From the NCBI RefSeq assembly GCF_001792775.2, contig NZ_MLGE02000013.1:1-64000 (forward strand): DNA of 64,000 bases, read 5' to 3'. The notes under the pieces are model-generated. The model saw nothing but the letters and a program-made list of their open reading frames with translations. It did not search any database and was not told the DNA's origin. The position numbers and the translations under genes are program-made. How positions within the stretch are numbered: the first letter of the stretch is position 1; the number at the start of each line of letters is the position of its first letter. This DNA comes from Staphylococcus pseudintermedius (GTDB lineage: Bacteria; Bacillota; Bacilli; Staphylococcales; Staphylococcaceae). Of this stretch, positions 29,077 through 39,805 are shown in pieces.

Positions 29077-30048
29077 TTAGTCTTCCAAAAAGGCTTTAAT
29101 TCTCTTTTTATTTTCAGCTTTATCAATACCTAAAGCTGATCCCCCATCATTCGTCGTAATATTTTCATAGCTGCCTTTTACGGGTACACTGAGGGTTTTA
29201 ATATCTTTATCTCCTCGAACGATAAAACTGAATCCTGTTTGATAAATCGTTGAATCCGGCATATCGGTACTCACATAACCACGCATAATACCTGCGAGCT
29301 TCGGTGCTTTGAAAATAGATGAAGGTTGAACCAATTGCTGCTTTAATGCCGTCATGACTTGCTGTTGTCTTCGCACACGCCCAAAGTCACCTTCTGGGTC
29401 ATTACGAAAACGCGCATAACCAAGCAACTCTTTACCATTTAAGCGATGATTCCCTTTTTTCAAAGATACACCAATTTTTTCGGACATATCTTTTTCTACG
29501 TTAATCGGTATACCTTTTGGCGCAAGCTCATCAATCATAGCTTCAAAACCTTTAAAATCTAAAGTGGCGTAATATTCCGGATCAATCCCTAAGTTCGACT
29601 TTAACGTTTGGCGCAATAGCTCAGGCCCACCTAACGAATAAGCCGCATTAATTTTATAACTGTTGTATCCAGGAATATCGGCATAAATATCACGCATCAC
29701 AGAGACGATTTTCATATCTTTCTTAATATAGTCATATTGTGCGACCATAATCGAGTCAGTACGTGATACCCCACCATCTTCACGGTCAGCACCTAAAATG
29801 AGTACGGTTGCTTTACCATCATTTTTTGATGCGCCATTGAATTTGTGTATCTTTGGAGCTTGATGCTTGTCCTTAGCAACTTCAAGTCCGTTTTTGTAAC
29901 TTGAAACAGCATACACGACAGAAACAAGAATGATAAGGATCAACGCCAATATCACAAATGGCAGTTTTCGTATCTTTCTCTTTTTTCGACGTTTCAATGT
30001 TTTCTCAGAAGAGTTTGAGGTGCTACGATTCAAATTGTTTTCTTTCAT
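29077..30048 (-). CDS. msrR: LCP-family wall polymer ligase MsrR
   Basis: 323 residues. It has a basic N-terminus ([11 protein letters not shown]), one membrane anchor (about 30-50) and an extracellular LytR-CpsA-Psr domain (about 80-290) with [24 protein letters not shown] (the Arg and Asp that bind the lipid pyrophosphate) and [23 protein letters not shown] proteins attach wall teichoic acid or capsule from lipid carriers to peptidoglycan. Divergent from msrA with 138 bases between, as in S. aureus. Confidence 0.93.
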   Translation of the reverse strand: MKENNLNRSTSNSSEKTLKRRKKRKIRKLPFVILALILIILVSVVYAVSSYKNGLEVAKDKHQAPKIHKFNGASKNDGKATVLILGADREDGGVSRTDSIMVAQYDYIKKDMKIVSVMRDIYADIPGYNSYKINAAYSLGGPELLRQTLKSNLGIDPEYYATLDFKGFEAMIDELAPKGIPINVEKDMSEKIGVSLKKGNHRLNGKELLGYARFRNDPEGDFGRVRRQQQVMTALKQQLVQPSSIFKAPKLAGIMRGYVSTDMPDSTIYQTGFSFIVRGDKDIKTLSVPVKGSYENITTNDGGSALGIDKAENKKRIKAFLED

Positions 30049-30186
30049 CTTATCAACCTTATATCTTCAAAATTGTGTACTTATGTATTATAATTAATAC
30101 ACACTAACGTTATATAAATTTATTTTAAAAATCAAGTAAAAACAATAAAAATGGTACCAAGGTCTCATATAGGGAAGGATGTTTAG

Positions 30187-30705
30187 ATGAATATCAACAC
30201 AGCATATTTCGCAGGCGGTTGTTTTTGGTGTATGACGCAGCCGTTCGATCAAAACGAAGGCATTGAAAAGGTAAAGTCTGGATATATGGGCGGACACGTA
30301 GATCATCCGACATATGAACAAGTGAAATCAGGCGATACAGGACACTATGAAACTGTAAAAATCGAATATGATGTCGCGCTTTTTTCTTACCAAAAGCTGT
30401 TAGAAATTTTCTTCTCAGTAATCGATCCGACAGATGACGGTGGCCAATTCCAAGACCGTGGTTCACAATATCGTACTGCAATTTTTTATACTAATGAAGA
30501 TCAACGTCAAGTGGCTGAAGCGTATATTGCTTCATTAGAGGGCACATTCAATCACGACAAAGCGATTGCAACAAAAGTGTTACCTGCTTCAGAATTTTAT
30601 GAAGCAGAAGCCTACCACCAAGATTTTTATAAAAAGCAACCTGAGCGTTTTGCACAACAAGAAGCAGAACGTGAAGCTTATGCTAAAGAACACGGCATTC
30701 AATAA
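30187..30705 (+). CDS. msrA: Peptide methionine-S-sulfoxide reductase
   Basis: 172 residues. It reduces methionine-S-sulfoxide in proteins. The catalytic motif GGCFWC has the nucleophilic Cys12 and a second Cys15; no further cysteine is present, so regeneration would use Cys15 or an external thiol. [16 protein letters not shown] and [17 protein letters not shown] are conserved substrate-site segments. Ribosome-binding site GGAAGGA. This is the MsrA2-like paralogue by its N-terminal sequence. A terminator follows at once, so no msrB partner is linked here. Confidence 0.95.
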   Translation: MNINTAYFAGGCFWCMTQPFDQNEGIEKVKSGYMGGHVDHPTYEQVKSGDTGHYETVKIEYDVALFSYQKLLEIFFSVIDPTDDGGQFQDRGSQYRTAIFYTNEDQRQVAEAYIASLEGTFNHDKAIATKVLPASEFYEAEAYHQDFYKKQPERFAQQEAEREAYAKEHGIQ

Positions 30706-30712
30706 CATATGC

Positions 30713-30750
30713 AAAAAGGCTAGGAAAACTTAATGTCCTAGCCTTTTTCT
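30713..30750 (+). terminator. msrA terminator
   Basis: Perfect 13-bp stem AAAAAGGCTAGGA / TCCTAGCCTTTTT. Confidence 0.9.
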
Positions 30751-30830
30751 GTTATACACCATGAAAAAGCACCTTCATGATACCACCATAAAATTGTACA
30801 CACCTGTTTAAATACACCCGCTATCATTCA

Positions 30831-30942
30831 AGGGCTTGGGCATAGAAAACTTTAAACCTCAATCCATACATAAATTTAGGAAGGGCAAGTTTAACAAAAA
30901 TAACGCAACGATAGCATCAAAAACTTTTATGTCCAAGTCCCT
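30831..30942. repeat. Imperfect inverted-repeat element between msrA and mprF
   Basis: Arms AGGGCTTGGGCATAGAAAA (30831-30849) and an approximate reverse complement ending TTATGTCCAAGTCCCT (to 30942) flank about 70 bases. It looks like a small intergenic repeat of the kind scattered in staphylococcal genomes, or a long terminator for mprF. I found no second copy in the window. Confidence 0.5.
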
Positions 30943-30951
30943 AATTTAAAT

Positions 30952-33471
30952 CTATATTTTCTTTTTACGAATCACCCGTGTGACTTTCAACAAACTCTCC
31001 CACGCGTTTTGACCCCGGTGATAAATGAGAAAACGTGATTCCCAGTCCGGATTAAATTTACTTTTATATTGACGCAAGCCTTGAAAACTATACAAACCAT
31101 TAAAATGTTCGTAAAAACGGCCAGCAAACTTTTCTCTTAAGTGACCATATGGCACTTGACCAACATTTGACAAAGTTGCCATGCCCATATTAAAGCGTTC
31201 GTAACCTTCTGCTTGTGCCCACAAAATCATATGCAAATAAAGCGCATCCATAAACGGCAATCCCAAAGACTTATCCCAACGAATTAAGTCGACCGACACC
31301 GTTGTTGAACCTTCTACAGGCATCAATGTACAAAACGCATCGATACGACCTTCTTCATTTTTCAACACAGCAACGGGTGCCGCATTGACATAAGAAGGTG
31401 TAAAACGACCGACTGAGAAATAAAATTCTTGCTGTTTCCCTAACCAATTACGACTAATGTCATGGAGACGTTCGTATGTCGCTTCATCTAACGGTGTATC
31501 GAGAATCTCAAACTGATAACCTAACGCCTCTAATTTATTTAATGTCGCACGGAAACCACGTCGCTTCTTCCCTGCAACGGTAAAGTCAGATACTGGAATG
31601 AGCGCTTCTTCACCCAATTTAAAAAACTGATTGCCGAAATCATGATATAACGTCAAATAATTATTAGAAACTTGATAAAAAATGACATCGCCACCTAAAT
31701 ACGTTGCATATTCATAAAACTCGGTTAACAGTGAATAGAAGTCCGAACTGTTACCCACTGGATCACCAAGTACAATAAATGAACTGCGATCGTGACGGTA
31801 CATGATAAATGCCGTTTTCTGTTCGTTCACAAACACAAGCTTGTCTTCACTATACAACAAATGACTCAGTAGATGGCCACCATATTGCTTTAAAATGGCA
31901 CTGGCAATTTGTCGATCATGCAACTCTCTTGGACGACGATAATTCCATTCAAAGATATAAATGAGCACAACTACCAAAATCGTCATACCGATAATCGACA
32001 ACCAAAACGTCGAACGCAGCAAGAAGAAATCAACTTTAGGCGGTAACACATCAAGTGCGAATAAAAAATCACGCACGATGATTTGATTGAAGTATAGCAA
32101 AATGACACTAATGACGACCATCGCTAATATACCTTTCATGCGTACAGGTCGTTTCAATACACGTGATTTACGATAAGCAAAAATCAATGCCGCTAAAATT
32201 AAGACAATGATCACAACTAACAATGATAATCCGTACACGTATAAATTAGATAGTAACAAGATAATCATCGCTACAATCGCAAATAAAATCGCGCGTTTAC
32301 TTCGTGCAACAATTCCGCGTAAATTGAGTAATAAAATCAAACTCGCACTAACGTTGAATATGTACAACAATGTAAACAATAAATGAGGTTTTTTGTTAGC
32401 TGCATCAAAAATAATAGAGAAATTGTTAAGTAATAAAATCAAACTCATCATAAAGACTAATGTACTCAATGCTAATGATGGTACTAAGCCAACTAAGTCT
32501 TTTTGAAACGATTTTAAAAACCCAGACAATTCTTTAGCCGGTAAAAAGTATTTGGATTCAAGCATATATTTACGTGCTGCTGTACCAAATTCAAATACAG
32601 TTAAGACAAGCGCAATGAGTAACGGGAAGAAATAATACGCAAAACGATAAAGTAATAACCCTAAAACGACCTTTTCTTCCGCTACTCCGAGTTGTTGTAG
32701 TCCAAGTAAGACGATGAGGTCAAACGCCCCAAAGCCTCCAGGAATAAACGACAACAGACCTGAAATCGCCGCAACAATGAAAATACTTAACACGATTGGA
32801 AATGAAACATTCACGCCTACAAGCATAAAAGAGCAGTAAAGCACGATACTCGCAAGCAACCATTCCATGCTCGATACAAAAGTGAATACGGAACCTAACC
32901 AACGCGCAGACCGATCAACCGGTGATACCCATGAAATAATAATAAAAACGGGTAATAAAAACGCTACAATATAGAGAAAAACAGTAAACCATACCGATGT
33001 CCGATCTAAAAAACTAACATCTAAGACATGCGTCACAATGAGTATGGATAAAAAACTTAAACCTGTTAACATGGACGTCAACATGTATGAAACGAATTTG
33101 ACTAACTTTTTACGTTCAGTCGTATACGAACCATAAAACCACAATCGTACGCTCGCACCAATAAAACCGCCAAAACCGATAATATTGTTGAACGCATTAA
33201 TAATATAGCCGACACGTAATGCTTTAAATTTTGATAAAGATAACTTAAAGCGTGTCGTCAAAATCACATCATAAAGTGATAACAAAATCACCGAACTCCC
33301 GCCGAGTAAAAAAAGACTGAACGTTTCCATTCGGCTAATTCCATTAAATAAAAGAAAGACACGTTTAAAATCAATATGTGCTAATTCTCGTCCTAATATG
33401 ATAGAAATCGTTACAATCAAAAAGAGTATAAACGCAATTTTGAAATATTTTAACCAAAGCTGTTTTGTCAT
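30952..33471 (-). CDS. mprF: Phosphatidylglycerol lysyltransferase and flippase MprF
   Basis: 839 residues. An N-terminal flippase/synthase membrane domain of about 14 helices (about 1-510) is followed by a cytoplasmic GNAT-like domain that transfers lysine from Lys-tRNA to phosphatidylglycerol (about 520-835; RHDRSSFIVLGDPVG, FNMGMATLSNVGQVPYG). The product lysyl-PG lowers membrane negative charge and gives resistance to cationic peptides and daptomycin. Full length as in S. aureus. Monocistronic; ribosome-binding site AAAGGA. Mutations in this gene are known to change daptomycin response, but no comparison was possible here. Confidence 0.97.
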   Translation of the reverse strand: MTKQLWLKYFKIAFILFLIVTISIILGRELAHIDFKRVFLLFNGISRMETFSLFLLGGSSVILLSLYDVILTTRFKLSLSKFKALRVGYIINAFNNIIGFGGFIGASVRLWFYGSYTTERKKLVKFVSYMLTSMLTGLSFLSILIVTHVLDVSFLDRTSVWFTVFLYIVAFLLPVFIIISWVSPVDRSARWLGSVFTFVSSMEWLLASIVLYCSFMLVGVNVSFPIVLSIFIVAAISGLLSFIPGGFGAFDLIVLLGLQQLGVAEEKVVLGLLLYRFAYYFFPLLIALVLTVFEFGTAARKYMLESKYFLPAKELSGFLKSFQKDLVGLVPSLALSTLVFMMSLILLLNNFSIIFDAANKKPHLLFTLLYIFNVSASLILLLNLRGIVARSKRAILFAIVAMIILLLSNLYVYGLSLLVVIIVLILAALIFAYRKSRVLKRPVRMKGILAMVVISVILLYFNQIIVRDFLFALDVLPPKVDFFLLRSTFWLSIIGMTILVVVLIYIFEWNYRRPRELHDRQIASAILKQYGGHLLSHLLYSEDKLVFVNEQKTAFIMYRHDRSSFIVLGDPVGNSSDFYSLLTEFYEYATYLGGDVIFYQVSNNYLTLYHDFGNQFFKLGEEALIPVSDFTVAGKKRRGFRATLNKLEALGYQFEILDTPLDEATYERLHDISRNWLGKQQEFYFSVGRFTPSYVNAAPVAVLKNEEGRIDAFCTLMPVEGSTTVSVDLIRWDKSLGLPFMDALYLHMILWAQAEGYERFNMGMATLSNVGQVPYGHLREKFAGRFYEHFNGLYSFQGLRQYKSKFNPDWESRFLIYHRGQNAWESLLKVTRVIRKKKI

Positions 33472-33514
33472 GAATAGGGGTCCTTTCTTTAGTGTAATGA
33501 CTGTGTATGCTTAT

Positions 33515-33550
33515 AAAAAGAGATTGAGCTTCACAAAACCGCCCAATCTC
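33515..33550 (-). terminator. Terminator of the AI-2E family permease gene
   Basis: AGAGATTGaGC / GCCCAATCTC; minus-strand T-run (CTTTTTATAA). Confidence 0.8.
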
Positions 33551-33566
33551 GTCATGTTACACTCAT

Positions 33567-34769
33567 TTAATCTTTACTATATTCCTCTTTAGGCATCTCA
33601 TAAGGGCCTGCATCATCCGCATAATATTTATTGTAGCGACGTTTGAACAGTAGGAAGATATGCGAAACAAGTACTTTTAAAATTGCATAACTTGGAATCC
33701 CAAGAATGACGCCGACAACGCCGAGTAAGTTCCCAGCACTTAAAAGCACAAAGATAATCGTTAAAGGATGAATCTTCAGGGTTTTACCCATAATATTAGG
33801 TGAAATAAAGTGCCCTTCAATAAACTGTACTGCCGTCCATACCACAATCAACTTAATCAACATAAACGGTGATGTAATAATTGAAATGATAATCGCTGGC
33901 GAAATAGCAATCGTAGGCCCTAAATAAGGTACTACACTCGTAACAGCTGCGATACTGGCTAAAATTAAAGCATAGTCTAAACCGATAATCGAATAACCAA
34001 TAAACAGTAAAATACCGATACAAAATGACACGATAATTTGTCCTTGAATGTATGAGCCGACTTGTTCACTCATTTTATCCAACAAATCGTGTACATCTTT
34101 ACGAAATTTTGGCGGTACAATTTTATTTGAAAACTCTTTAAAACGATGACCATCTTTTAACATGAAGAATAACACAAACGGTACCGTAATGATAACGACT
34201 GTAATATTCACGACAGCTTCAGCGAAAACACGAATTTTAGAACTCAAGCCATCTGCAAAAGTAGGGATCTTCTCCTGCAAACCAGTCACAGCCTTTTCAA
34301 TTTGTGAATAGTAATCCGATAAAAACGGAATGTGCATCATGTTGTTAGCGAATGATGTCAATTTGTTTAAATAATTCGGGAAATTGTCCATCAAGCGATC
34401 AAATTGAAAAGATACAATCGGAATTAGCAAGTTCACTGCGATAGTAATCATACCAATGATTCCTAAAAACAAAATCGTAATGCCCCAAATACGGTTAATA
34501 TTGTATCGTTCCATCAAATTAATGACAGGATTGAATAAGTAATACAGAATGAGCGCGATAATAATCGGTGCTGCAATCGTATTAAAAATGATAATAAAGG
34601 GTTGAAAAATATATGAAACGCGATCGAATATAAAAATCACAACTCCAACTAAAATAAAAACGAGTAACGCAAAAATGAGATCTTTGCCTCCGAAAAACTT
34701 CATGAAACGGCTTTCTCGGATATCAATGTTTTTTGAAACTCCATTTTGCTTATGTTGATTTTCAGACAT
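33567..34769 (-). CDS. AI-2E/PerM family membrane protein
   Basis: About 400 residues with seven to eight membrane helices: two pairs near 30-80, one near 95-120, then a large soluble loop, and four near 205-360. This is the pattern of the AI-2E (DUF20/PerM) family of putative exporters; the SPAIIISIITSPFMLIKLIVVW and HPLTIIFVLLSAGNLLGVVGV segments are family-like. The substrate is unknown; the autoinducer label should not be taken as proof. ATG at 34769 behind TTGGTGA is preferred; TTG/GTG codons at 34781/34778 would add four residues. Downstream of a gap from ptsG, upstream of mprF. Confidence 0.85.
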   Translation of the reverse strand: MSENQHKQNGVSKNIDIRESRFMKFFGGKDLIFALLVFILVGVVIFIFDRVSYIFQPFIIIFNTIAAPIIIALILYYLFNPVINLMERYNINRIWGITILFLGIIGMITIAVNLLIPIVSFQFDRLMDNFPNYLNKLTSFANNMMHIPFLSDYYSQIEKAVTGLQEKIPTFADGLSSKIRVFAEAVVNITVVIITVPFVLFFMLKDGHRFKEFSNKIVPPKFRKDVHDLLDKMSEQVGSYIQGQIIVSFCIGILLFIGYSIIGLDYALILASIAAVTSVVPYLGPTIAISPAIIISIITSPFMLIKLIVVWTAVQFIEGHFISPNIMGKTLKIHPLTIIFVLLSAGNLLGVVGVILGIPSYAILKVLVSHIFLLFKRRYNKYYADDAGPYEMPKEEYSKD

Positions 34770-34997
34770 ATCATTCACCAAGCCTTTTCGAAATTACTTA
34801 TAGTTTATCGTTTTTCACGTCAGATTGAAACTTAAAACCTATTATATCAAAGTATTTTTCTAGGTACGCCGTTTTAATGACATCATCTATTCATTTCAGT
34901 CGTATGTATCTTTCAAATGATCGGACAAGATCTCGAGGTTTCATCACGTACACACCAAATGAATGCACGGTAAGAACGAAACGAAGAGAATAAACGC

Positions 34998-35029
34998 AAA
35001 AAAAGACTAGGACAACATCCTAGCCTCTT
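34998..35029 (-). terminator. ptsG terminator
   Basis: Minus strand AGGCTAGGA / TCCTAGTCT with a short loop and seven T. Confidence 0.88.
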
Positions 35030-35042
35030 TGTTAGTTACAAC

Positions 35043-37082
35043 TTAGATTTCAAATAACTTGTCACCATGTTTGACATCTTTCGCCTCTGTAAATTTTAAC
35101 GCTGTCACTTCGGATTGCGTCACAATAATCGGCGTGATATCACTTTTCGCAGATGCGCGGATAAGCTCTAAGTCCACTGTCATTAAATGATCGCCCGCTT
35201 TTATCGTTTGACCTTCTTCAACATGAACTGTAAACCCTTCACCGTTTAATTTTACAGTATCTAAACCAACATGAATCAATAATTCTAAACCATTGTCAGA
35301 CACTAGGCCGAATGCATGTTTAGTTGGGAAAATCATTTGAATCTTACCATCAAATGGTGCATACACTTCACCACTCGTTGGACGAATTGCAATCCCTTCA
35401 CCCATCATTTTTTCACTAAAGACTTGATCGGGTACTTCAGATAATGGTACAACCTCACCATCCATTGGCGCGACAACTTGTCCTGTTTTCGTAACAGCCG
35501 TCGTGTCTGCAGCTTCATCAATCACAACTGCTTCGTCCTTATCTTCATCTAAATCTACAGGGTGTTGTACAGCTTGACCTGACATAATTTGTTGCATTTC
35601 GTGTTTGATTTGGTCTGATTTCGGTCCGAAAATCGCTTGCATATTGTTGCCGACTTCTAAAACACCTGAAGCACCTAAATCTTTCAAACGTGCTACGTCG
35701 ACTTTTGATTTATCGTTCACTTCAACACGTAATCTTGTAATACATGCATCTAAATGCTTGATGTTATCTTTGTCACCCATCGCTTGTAATACAGCATAAG
35801 GCAATTCGCTTGCAGTCGTTTTCGTCGTTTCAGTTTGTTTATCCTCACGTCCTGGCGTTTTGTAATTCATCTTCGTAATTAAGAAGCGGAAGATTGAATA
35901 GTAAATAACACCATACACAAATCCGACTGGAATCACGAGCCACCAATGCGTTTTATTTGGCAAGATACCGAGTAATACAAAGTCGATAAAGCCACCAGAG
36001 AATGTGTAACCTAAATGTAAATCAAGCAAGTATAAAATTAAGAAACTTAAACCGTCTAATATAGCATGAATAAAGAATAATAATGGTGCTACAAATAAAA
36101 ATGAAAACTCTAATGGTTCTGTAATACCTGTTAAGAATGATGTTAATGCTGCTGAACCCATCAAACCGGCAACTACTTTTTTGTTTTCAGGTTTTGCAGT
36201 ATGATAAATCGCTAATGCTGCAGCTGGTAAACCGAACATCATTACTGGGAATTCACCTTGCATGAATTTACCTGCTGTTAAGTTTGTACCTTCACGAATT
36301 TGTTCGATAAAGATACGTTGGTCACCACGAATAATTTCACCCGCCATATTTGTATATGAACCAAATTCAAACCAGAATGGCGCATGGAAAATATGGTGTA
36401 AACCGAATGGAATTAATAAACGCTTAATAAAACCAAATAAAAAGACTGCTAAACCCGTGTTGGAATCTAATAACCCTTCACTGAATGCGTTTAAACCATT
36501 TTGAATCACTGGCCAAACGAGTGCCATTGGGAATGCAAGTAAAAATGATGTTGTCGCCATCACAATTGGTACAAATCGTTTTCCTGCAAAGAAGCCAAGA
36601 TATGACGGTAACGAAATGTTATAAAACTTGTTGTAACACCATGCCGCGAGAGCACCGATAATGATACCCCCGAACACCCCTGTTTGTAATGTCGGAATAC
36701 CTAAGACGCTCGCATAACCTTTCGCAGCGTCACCCACGTTGTCAGGAGTAACCCCTAAAAATTCACCCATCGTTTTGTTCAAAATGATAAAACCAACGAA
36801 AGCTGCAATGGCTGCAACCCCGTCACCGCCTGCTAAACCAATCGCAACACCCATAGCAAAAATAATTGGCAAGTTTTCAAAAATGATACTACCGGCTGCT
36901 GCCATCATTTCTGCGACGTTTTGTACCCCATCAGCTTGAATGAATGGTAAATACGATTGCAGTTGTTCCCCTTGTAATGCTGCACCGAATGCGAGTAACA
37001 AACCGGCAGCTGGTAAAATAGCAACAGGTAACATTAATGCTTTACCGATACGTTGCAATTGTCCAAATAGTTTTTTCCTCAC
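35043..37082 (-). CDS. ptsG: Glucose-specific PTS enzyme IICBA
   Basis: 679 residues, a fused phosphotransferase permease. EIIC membrane domain (about 1-400, [20 protein letters not shown] start), EIIB with phospho-Cys in [12 protein letters not shown] (about 430-500), and EIIA with phospho-His in [12 protein letters not shown] (near 600) at the C-terminus. It imports and phosphorylates glucose. The longer frame to 37124 is rejected because the GTG at 37082 has TAGGAGGG six bases upstream. The leader contains a GlcT antiterminator target overlapping a terminator, and glcT is encoded just upstream, so glucose induction by antitermination is expected. Confidence 0.95.
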   Translation of the reverse strand: MRKKLFGQLQRIGKALMLPVAILPAAGLLLAFGAALQGEQLQSYLPFIQADGVQNVAEMMAAAGSIIFENLPIIFAMGVAIGLAGGDGVAAIAAFVGFIILNKTMGEFLGVTPDNVGDAAKGYASVLGIPTLQTGVFGGIIIGALAAWCYNKFYNISLPSYLGFFAGKRFVPIVMATTSFLLAFPMALVWPVIQNGLNAFSEGLLDSNTGLAVFLFGFIKRLLIPFGLHHIFHAPFWFEFGSYTNMAGEIIRGDQRIFIEQIREGTNLTAGKFMQGEFPVMMFGLPAAALAIYHTAKPENKKVVAGLMGSAALTSFLTGITEPLEFSFLFVAPLLFFIHAILDGLSFLILYLLDLHLGYTFSGGFIDFVLLGILPNKTHWWLVIPVGFVYGVIYYSIFRFLITKMNYKTPGREDKQTETTKTTASELPYAVLQAMGDKDNIKHLDACITRLRVEVNDKSKVDVARLKDLGASGVLEVGNNMQAIFGPKSDQIKHEMQQIMSGQAVQHPVDLDEDKDEAVVIDEAADTTAVTKTGQVVAPMDGEVVPLSEVPDQVFSEKMMGEGIAIRPTSGEVYAPFDGKIQMIFPTKHAFGLVSDNGLELLIHVGLDTVKLNGEGFTVHVEEGQTIKAGDHLMTVDLELIRASAKSDITPIIVTQSEVTALKFTEAKDVKHGDKLFEI

Positions 37083-37113
37083 TGTAAGCCCTCCTATTTT
37101 GTTGACACAACAC

Positions 37114-37169
37114 AAAAAATGCATGAGTAAAAAGCTGCGAGCGTTTTGCCCACAATTTTCAACTCATGC
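37114..37169 (-). terminator. ptsG leader terminator
   Basis: Minus strand GCATGAGT...ACTCATGC stem with TTTTTTGTG after it, between glcT and ptsG. It overlaps the RAT element, so antitermination and termination are exclusive. Confidence 0.85.
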
Positions 37170-37191
37170 CTAATCTCACTTAGTAACACGT
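37160..37191 (-). promoter_or_regulatory. RAT (ribonucleic antiterminator) for GlcT
   Basis: Minus strand ACGTGTTACTAAG...ATTAGGCATGAGTTG resembles the GlcT targets I recall from Bacillus and S. carnosus ptsG. Its 3' part is the 5' arm of the terminator. Confidence 0.85.
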
Positions 37192-37192
37192 T

Positions 37193-38044
37193 TTATGATT
37201 GATTTTGAGATGCCAGTGACAGTTGCTGAATGTGCATCGTTAAATATGCGACTTCGGCTTCGTCCACTCGTACATCAATTTGTGATTGTATCATTTTAAC
37301 TATTTTAACAGCTACATTATAGCATAACGGATATTGTGCCTTCAATAGGTTTTCAAAACTCAGTTCAATTGTCGTACGTTCGCCTTTTTTCAACCGTTGT
37401 AACAGAAAATGAATATGTCTCACAAACCGTTGATACTGAATGGATGCAACTGGAATTTGTATTTTCATATCATTTTCAATCATTCGAATCGCATTGTTAA
37501 TCAACTTCGGTACATATTGCATTTCACTCAAATCAATATCATCTGTTTGAGAGGCAATATGCAGCGCAATAAAACCAACTTCATCTTCTGGAAAGTCTGT
37601 GTTCAATTGCAAGTTAATACGCGCCACTACTTTTTTCGCGATTTTATACGCTTCTGGATAACTGTATTTCGTCTCACTTAAAAACGGATTTTTAATTAAC
37701 TGTCCCTTTTCCAAGCGTTTCAATGCAAAAATTAAGTGATCGGTTAAGGAGACGATAAATGATTCTTCATGATGCAGTTCAAAATGCGTCATTATAATTT
37801 GTACAGAATCAATGACCGCACGTAAGACACGTTCATCGGTATGTGCCACTAACATCTTGTAATGGTCTTGTTCATTTTTATTTTCTAGTTTAAACACTTT
37901 TTCAATCGTATCAAGATCATTGATTTTCATCCCTGGCTTTTTGTTAAATCCAAGACCTTTACCAATGATAACGACTTCTGATTGTTGATATTCGCAAATG
38001 AGCACGTTATTGTTGAGGACTTTTTTTATCGTATATTGATTCAC
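37193..38044 (-). CDS. glcT: PtsG antiterminator GlcT
   Basis: 283 residues, BglG/SacY-type transcription antiterminator. N-terminal RNA-binding CAT domain (about 1-60, IKKVLNNNVLICEY), PRD1 (about 70-170) and PRD2 (about 180-280) with His residues that are phosphorylated by the PTS (HTDER, HHEESF, ALHIAS, MHIQQL). It binds the RAT in the ptsG leader when glucose is transported. GTG start behind AAGAGGTGA. Followed directly by the RAT and ptsG, so the regulator and its target are neighbours. Confidence 0.93.
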   Translation of the reverse strand: MNQYTIKKVLNNNVLICEYQQSEVVIIGKGLGFNKKPGMKINDLDTIEKVFKLENKNEQDHYKMLVAHTDERVLRAVIDSVQIIMTHFELHHEESFIVSLTDHLIFALKRLEKGQLIKNPFLSETKYSYPEAYKIAKKVVARINLQLNTDFPEDEVGFIALHIASQTDDIDLSEMQYVPKLINNAIRMIENDMKIQIPVASIQYQRFVRHIHFLLQRLKKGERTTIELSFENLLKAQYPLCYNVAVKIVKMIQSQIDVRVDEAEVAYLTMHIQQLSLASQNQS

Positions 38045-38199
38045 TTTTATGTCACCTCTTCAAAGTACAATTCAAATCATATAACGAAATGACTATAATT
38101 GAAAGCACTAATTTTCGAAGTTGAAATTTGTACGACACTTTTTATTTATTAATATATAGTATTGTTCGCTTCATCATAGTAGAAAACGTCTATAAAATA

Positions 38200-38233
38200 A
38201 AAGGGCTACAGACAAAATGCTGCCCCAGCCCTC
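38200..38233 (-). terminator. alsT terminator
   Basis: AAGGGCT / AGCCCT(C) with an inner CAG/CTG on the minus strand, then TTTTATTTTA. Confidence 0.7.
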
Positions 38234-38239
38234 TTCAAA

Positions 38240-39703
38240 TTAATCTTCTTTTTTATTTTTATGGATGGCGTTACCCCAAGATTCGATACCAAATAAATTG
38301 ATTTCTAAATTTTCTGGTCTGAAAATCGGACGCTTGCCTTCTTTACGTTGACGTTGATAGTCTCGCATGACTGCAAAAGCAATATTGGACAGGCCGATAA
38401 TGGCGATAATGTTAACGATAGCCATTAATCCCATAAATACGTCAGCAGTATTCCAAACTGTTTCAGTCTTTACAACAGCGCCTACGAATACGAGAATAAC
38501 GACAAAACAACGGAAAATAAATAGCACAACCTTATTAGTAGATAAAAATTCAATATTAGATTGTCCATAGTAATAGTTACCTATAACGGATGAGAATGCA
38601 AATAATGCAACAGCTATAGATAAGAATACGCCACCTGCACTACCTAAGTGTTCGTTTAACGCAGATTGTGTTACGGCAACACCTTGTGCTTCACCTTCAC
38701 CAAATTTCAAGCCTGAATATAATAAAATCATAATCGCTGTCGCTGTACAAACTAAAATCGTATCAAAGAAGACACCTAATGATTGAATTAAACCTTGCTT
38801 GACAGGGTGTGATACTGCGGCAGTTGCAGCTGCGTTCGGTGCAGAACCCATCCCTGCTTCATTTGAGAAAAGACCACGTTTCACACCTTGTAGTACAGCG
38901 AAACCAACTGCACCACCTGTCGCCTGGTCAATACCGAAAGCACTTTTAATGATTGTAGAAATCATCGGGAAAATTTGATCGATGTTCATCACTAAAATGA
39001 CTAACACGATTAAAATATAAATAATCGCCATCACTGGTACAATCACTGATGATAATGTTGCAATACTTCGCACACCACCGAAAATAACAATCGCTGTAAT
39101 AACTGCTAAAATGATCCCTGTCACCAACGGACTAATGTGATATTGCGTATTTAATGACTCAGCAATCGTGTTTGATTGTACTGTGTTAAATACAAACGCG
39201 AATGTCACAGTGATCAATATCGCAAATAAAACACCTAACCAACGTTGATTCAGCCCTTTTGTGATGTAGTATGCAGGACCACCGCGGAAGCCCCCTTCTT
39301 TATCAGGTACTTTATAAACTTGTGCTAACGTTGCTTCGATAAAGGCACTCGCTGCACCAATGATTGCAATAATCCACATCCAAAATACCGCACCAGGACC
39401 GCCAAGTACAATCGCAGTTGCCACACCTGCAATATTCCCTGTACCTACACGTGAGCCGGCACTAATAGCGAAAGCTTGGAATGACGAAATCCCCTTCTTA
39501 CCACTTTCAAGAGTTTCGGATTTATCGGTTAATGCACGAAACATCTCAGGAAGCCATCGAATTTGGACGAATTTTGAACTAATCGAGAAAAACAAGCCTA
39601 CTGTCAACAGTAACCCGATTAAGTATTGTGACCAAATCAAGTCGTTTCCTATTTGAATAAATGCTTTAAACCAATCCGGAATTAAACTATCAAAATCTCT
39701 CAC
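38240..39703 (-). CDS. alsT: Sodium:alanine symporter AlsT
   Basis: 487 residues, AGCS family (amino acid-cation symporter) with about ten membrane helices. Typical segments are SRVGTGNIAGVATAIVLGGPGAVFWMW and FSNEAGMGSAPNAAATA. It imports alanine or related amino acids (in S. aureus also glutamine or D-serine have been reported for AlsT-type transporters) with Na+. GTG start behind AGAGGGG. Monocistronic between parC and glcT. Confidence 0.92.
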   Translation of the reverse strand: MRDFDSLIPDWFKAFIQIGNDLIWSQYLIGLLLTVGLFFSISSKFVQIRWLPEMFRALTDKSETLESGKKGISSFQAFAISAGSRVGTGNIAGVATAIVLGGPGAVFWMWIIAIIGAASAFIEATLAQVYKVPDKEGGFRGGPAYYITKGLNQRWLGVLFAILITVTFAFVFNTVQSNTIAESLNTQYHISPLVTGIILAVITAIVIFGGVRSIATLSSVIVPVMAIIYILIVLVILVMNIDQIFPMISTIIKSAFGIDQATGGAVGFAVLQGVKRGLFSNEAGMGSAPNAAATAAVSHPVKQGLIQSLGVFFDTILVCTATAIMILLYSGLKFGEGEAQGVAVTQSALNEHLGSAGGVFLSIAVALFAFSSVIGNYYYGQSNIEFLSTNKVVLFIFRCFVVILVFVGAVVKTETVWNTADVFMGLMAIVNIIAIIGLSNIAFAVMRDYQRQRKEGKRPIFRPENLEINLFGIESWGNAIHKNKKED

Positions 39704-39805
39704 TCGAACCCCTCTTTACTCTTCAGTTTAAATGTCAGTGTCATTTTAAAATAACTAGTCTCATTTTATCATCATTGTGCAAAAGTGACTATCTATTTTT
39801 TAATA

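Noticed and set aside
30187-30705. Possible msrA pseudogene for lack of distal resolving cysteines
   Set aside because: Frame is intact, length is normal and other MsrA2-type enzymes have the same arrangement.
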